A stretch of 5,990 nucleotides of DNA. Source: Clostridia bacterium. GTDB lineage: Bacteria > Bacillota > Clostridia > Oscillospirales > RGIG577. How positions within the stretch are numbered: the stretch's first letter is position 1; the number at the start of each line of letters is the position of its first letter. The translations under genes were made by a program, and so were the position numbers. Positions 4,895 to 5,990 of the stretch are shown here, in pieces. The stretch spans positions 1 through 5,990 of the forward strand of contig JAFOLN010000247.1 of the NCBI GenBank assembly GCA_017419325.1. The letters run 5' to 3'. The notes beneath the pieces were generated by a model. That model ran no database searches, was not told where the DNA came from, and worked only from the letters and a program-made list of their open reading frames with translations.

Positions 4895-5788
4895 ATGAAA
4901 AAAGCCTCGGGCTTTAAGGTTACGGCGCTTATAACCGCCGTTATTATGGCGGCGTCAATGCTTTTTTCGGCCTGCTCCCTTAATGAGGGGCCGCATCCGC
5001 TGTAAAAATACAAAAACGACCCGTCCCTGATGGCGTCGACCATTCGGGACGGACTTAAGTCATATTCCTCGTCCATAACCATAACGTACCGCGCGCAGGA
5101 CGGAAGCCTTGACGAGCTTTCCGCCCTTGTGAAGGACTGGATTGAGCTGGCCCTTTCGGAGACGGACGACCCAGCCGAAGGCGACTACATACGCTTTCAG
5201 TACGGCGGCTATGAGCTGAACACCAAATGCGTCCGGGAGGGGCGGGAGTACGTCTATACGGCAGAGATCATCCCGAAGTATTACGGCTATCTTTCCTGGG
5301 AGGAGCGCGTATCAGAGAAGCTGCCCCTGATTATGGAGAGCCTCGGCTTTGACGAAAACACCTCCGATGAAGAGAAGATCCGCGCCATATACGATTATCT
5401 CTGCGAAAACGTTTATTACGACAAGGTGCACTTAAAAAACGAGCACAATGACGTAAACTCCACGGCCTACGGCGCGCTCGTTCTGGGCAGCGCCACGTGC
5501 CACGGCTACGCGGCGGCGCTTTACCGCATGCTTCGCACTGCGGGCATAGATGCGCGCATCGTGTCGGGCATGGCGGGGGAGGAAGGCAGCACGGAGTACC
5601 ACGTTTGGAACATAGTAAAGCTTGACGGCGTGTGGTACAACGTCGATGCCACATGGGACTCGAAGGAAGATATCTACGGCTGGTTCATGAAAAGCGATGA
5701 AGAATTTCCCGGCCATGAGAGGGAGGAGCGCTTCAGAAGCGCCGAATTCATAAAAGAGCACCCAATGGCACGGGAGAGCCTTCAGTAA
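4895..5788 (+). pseudogene. Transglutaminase-like lipoprotein, interrupted by an in-frame stop
   Basis: The ATG at 4895, 6 bases after GGGAGG, opens a lipoprotein signal peptide: MKK, hydrophobic 9-25, lipobox LFSAC with lipidated Cys27. Codon 37 is TAA (5003-5005). The same frame then continues without another stop to 5788, giving 297 codons in all. The second part is a transglutaminase/protease-like domain with the expected triad: Cys202 in SATCHGYA, His236 in YHVWNIV, and Asp251 in YNVDATWD. Such secreted domains in Clostridia act on or cleave amide bonds of surface proteins or wall peptides; the substrate is unknown. The next ATG (5030) has no ribosome site, and a product from there would lack the export signal. 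The gene is therefore probably inactive, by a single-base nonsense change or a sequencing error. TAA ends rpsF and rpsR nearby, so codon reassignment is unlikely. Confidence 0.8.
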
Positions 5789-5826
5789 TTTTATGAAATT
5801 TTATGAAATATATTTTTGTGATTTTG
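5789..5826 (+). promoter_or_regulatory. AT-rich tract with a 10-bp direct repeat; possible UP element
   Basis: TTTTATGAAA occurs twice in direct succession (5789-5798 and 5799-5808), followed by more A/T-rich bases up to a -35 box. Such a tract just upstream of a -35 can bind the RNA polymerase alpha subunits and raise promoter strength. No terminator hairpin is seen after the transglutaminase frame. Confidence 0.35.
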
Positions 5827-5855
5827 TTGACAACGGATTTTTAAAGGTGTATAAT
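5827..5855 (+). promoter_or_regulatory. Consensus sigma-A promoter for the right-edge transcript
   Basis: TTGACA (5827-5832) and TATAAT (5850-5855) are perfect matches at 17-base spacing. Transcription should start near 5862 and run off the right edge. Together with the AT-rich upstream tract it resembles promoters of stable RNAs or very strongly expressed genes. No open reading frame of note follows within the window. Confidence 0.9.
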
Positions 5856-5880
5856 GCAAAACGATTAAGGCTAGTAAAAT

Positions 5881-5990
5881 CTAACTCGGGGGTCGGAGCA
5901 ATCCGGCTTTAATTTAGGACCCTCGGTTAGAAATGTCTAACTTGTATCGCACAGTCGGTCTTACCGGCTTTATTTTAAGGCCTTGGGTTA
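5881..5990 (+). ncRNA. Tandem structured element (two related units), unidentified leader RNA or stable RNA
   Basis: Two units follow the promoter. Unit 1 is 5881-5930 and unit 2 is 5937 to the window edge (it would end at 5991 if the final G is present). Each starts with CTAAC and ends with GTTA(G), which can pair. Each has an internal hairpin GTCGG-W...W-CCGGC: 5892-5897/5902-5907 with a GCAA loop in unit 1, and 5954-5959/5963-5968 with a 3-nt loop in unit 2. The closing pair changes from A-T to T-A, which keeps the pairing. After the hairpin both units share CTTTAWTTTARG and a CC. Unit 1 can also form a longer stem, 5881-5885 plus 5887-5894 with 5918-5930. GTTAG of unit 1 can pair with CTAAC of unit 2 across 6 bases, excluding both outer stems. 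I recognise no known riboswitch or RNA family. Confidence 0.45.

Noticed and set aside
5030..5788. Transglutaminase gene starting at the ATG at 5030
   Set aside because: No ribosome site precedes it, and the same frame extends back to a signal peptide with a good ribosome site at 4883-4888. It is better read as one gene broken by a stop.

Overview
The window looks like a chromosome segment of an anaerobic Firmicute of class Clostridia. The evidence is the gene order rpsF-ssb-rpsR, a ylmH gene, strong Shine-Dalgarno sequences before most genes, near-consensus sigma-A promoters, TTG and GTG starts beside ATG, and fairly GC-rich coding DNA with AT-rich control regions. I cannot name a genus from the sequence alone.

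Layout. (1) Bases 1-1855 hold the 3' part of a polar amino acid ABC importer operon: the tail of the solute-binding protein, the permease, and the ATPase, closed by a strong intrinsic terminator. The binding protein ends in an unusual low-complexity tail of 11-residue repeats. A strong hairpin without a T-run sits between it and the permease gene. (2) Bases 1886-2643 are a monocistronic unit: a good promoter, a leader of about 190 nt with folding potential and a 20-codon mini-ORF, then a TTG-started GNAT acetyltransferase gene. By eye its codon use is less GC-rich than its neighbours, so it may be a recent arrival. A short coding-like scrap lies in frame just after its stop. (3) A 13-bp hairpin separates it from ylmH, which runs on the minus strand. 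(4) ylmH and the rpsF-ssb-rpsR operon are divergent from a shared 247-bp region. The rpsF promoter has perfect -35 and -10 hexamers, and the predicted leader can pair the Shine-Dalgarno sequence with the 5' end of the transcript, as expected for ribosomal-protein feedback control. The operon ends in a textbook terminator. (5) Bases 4895-5788 encode a transglutaminase-like lipoprotein interrupted by an in-frame TAA just after its signal peptide, so it is probably a pseudogene. (6) From 5789 to the right edge, an AT-rich tract and a perfect-hexamer promoter precede two consecutive, related, structured units sharing CTAAC...GTTA(G) ends and a compensated internal hairpin. They match no RNA class I recognise and run off the window edge.

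How the genes work together: SBP, permease and ATPase form one importer. S6, SSB and S18 form the classical translation/replication operon. YlmH is also ribosome-related. The GNAT enzyme and the transglutaminase lipoprotein are accessory genes. The strongest candidates for something undescribed are the tandem structured element at the right edge, the hendecad tail of the binding protein, and the leader of the GNAT gene.
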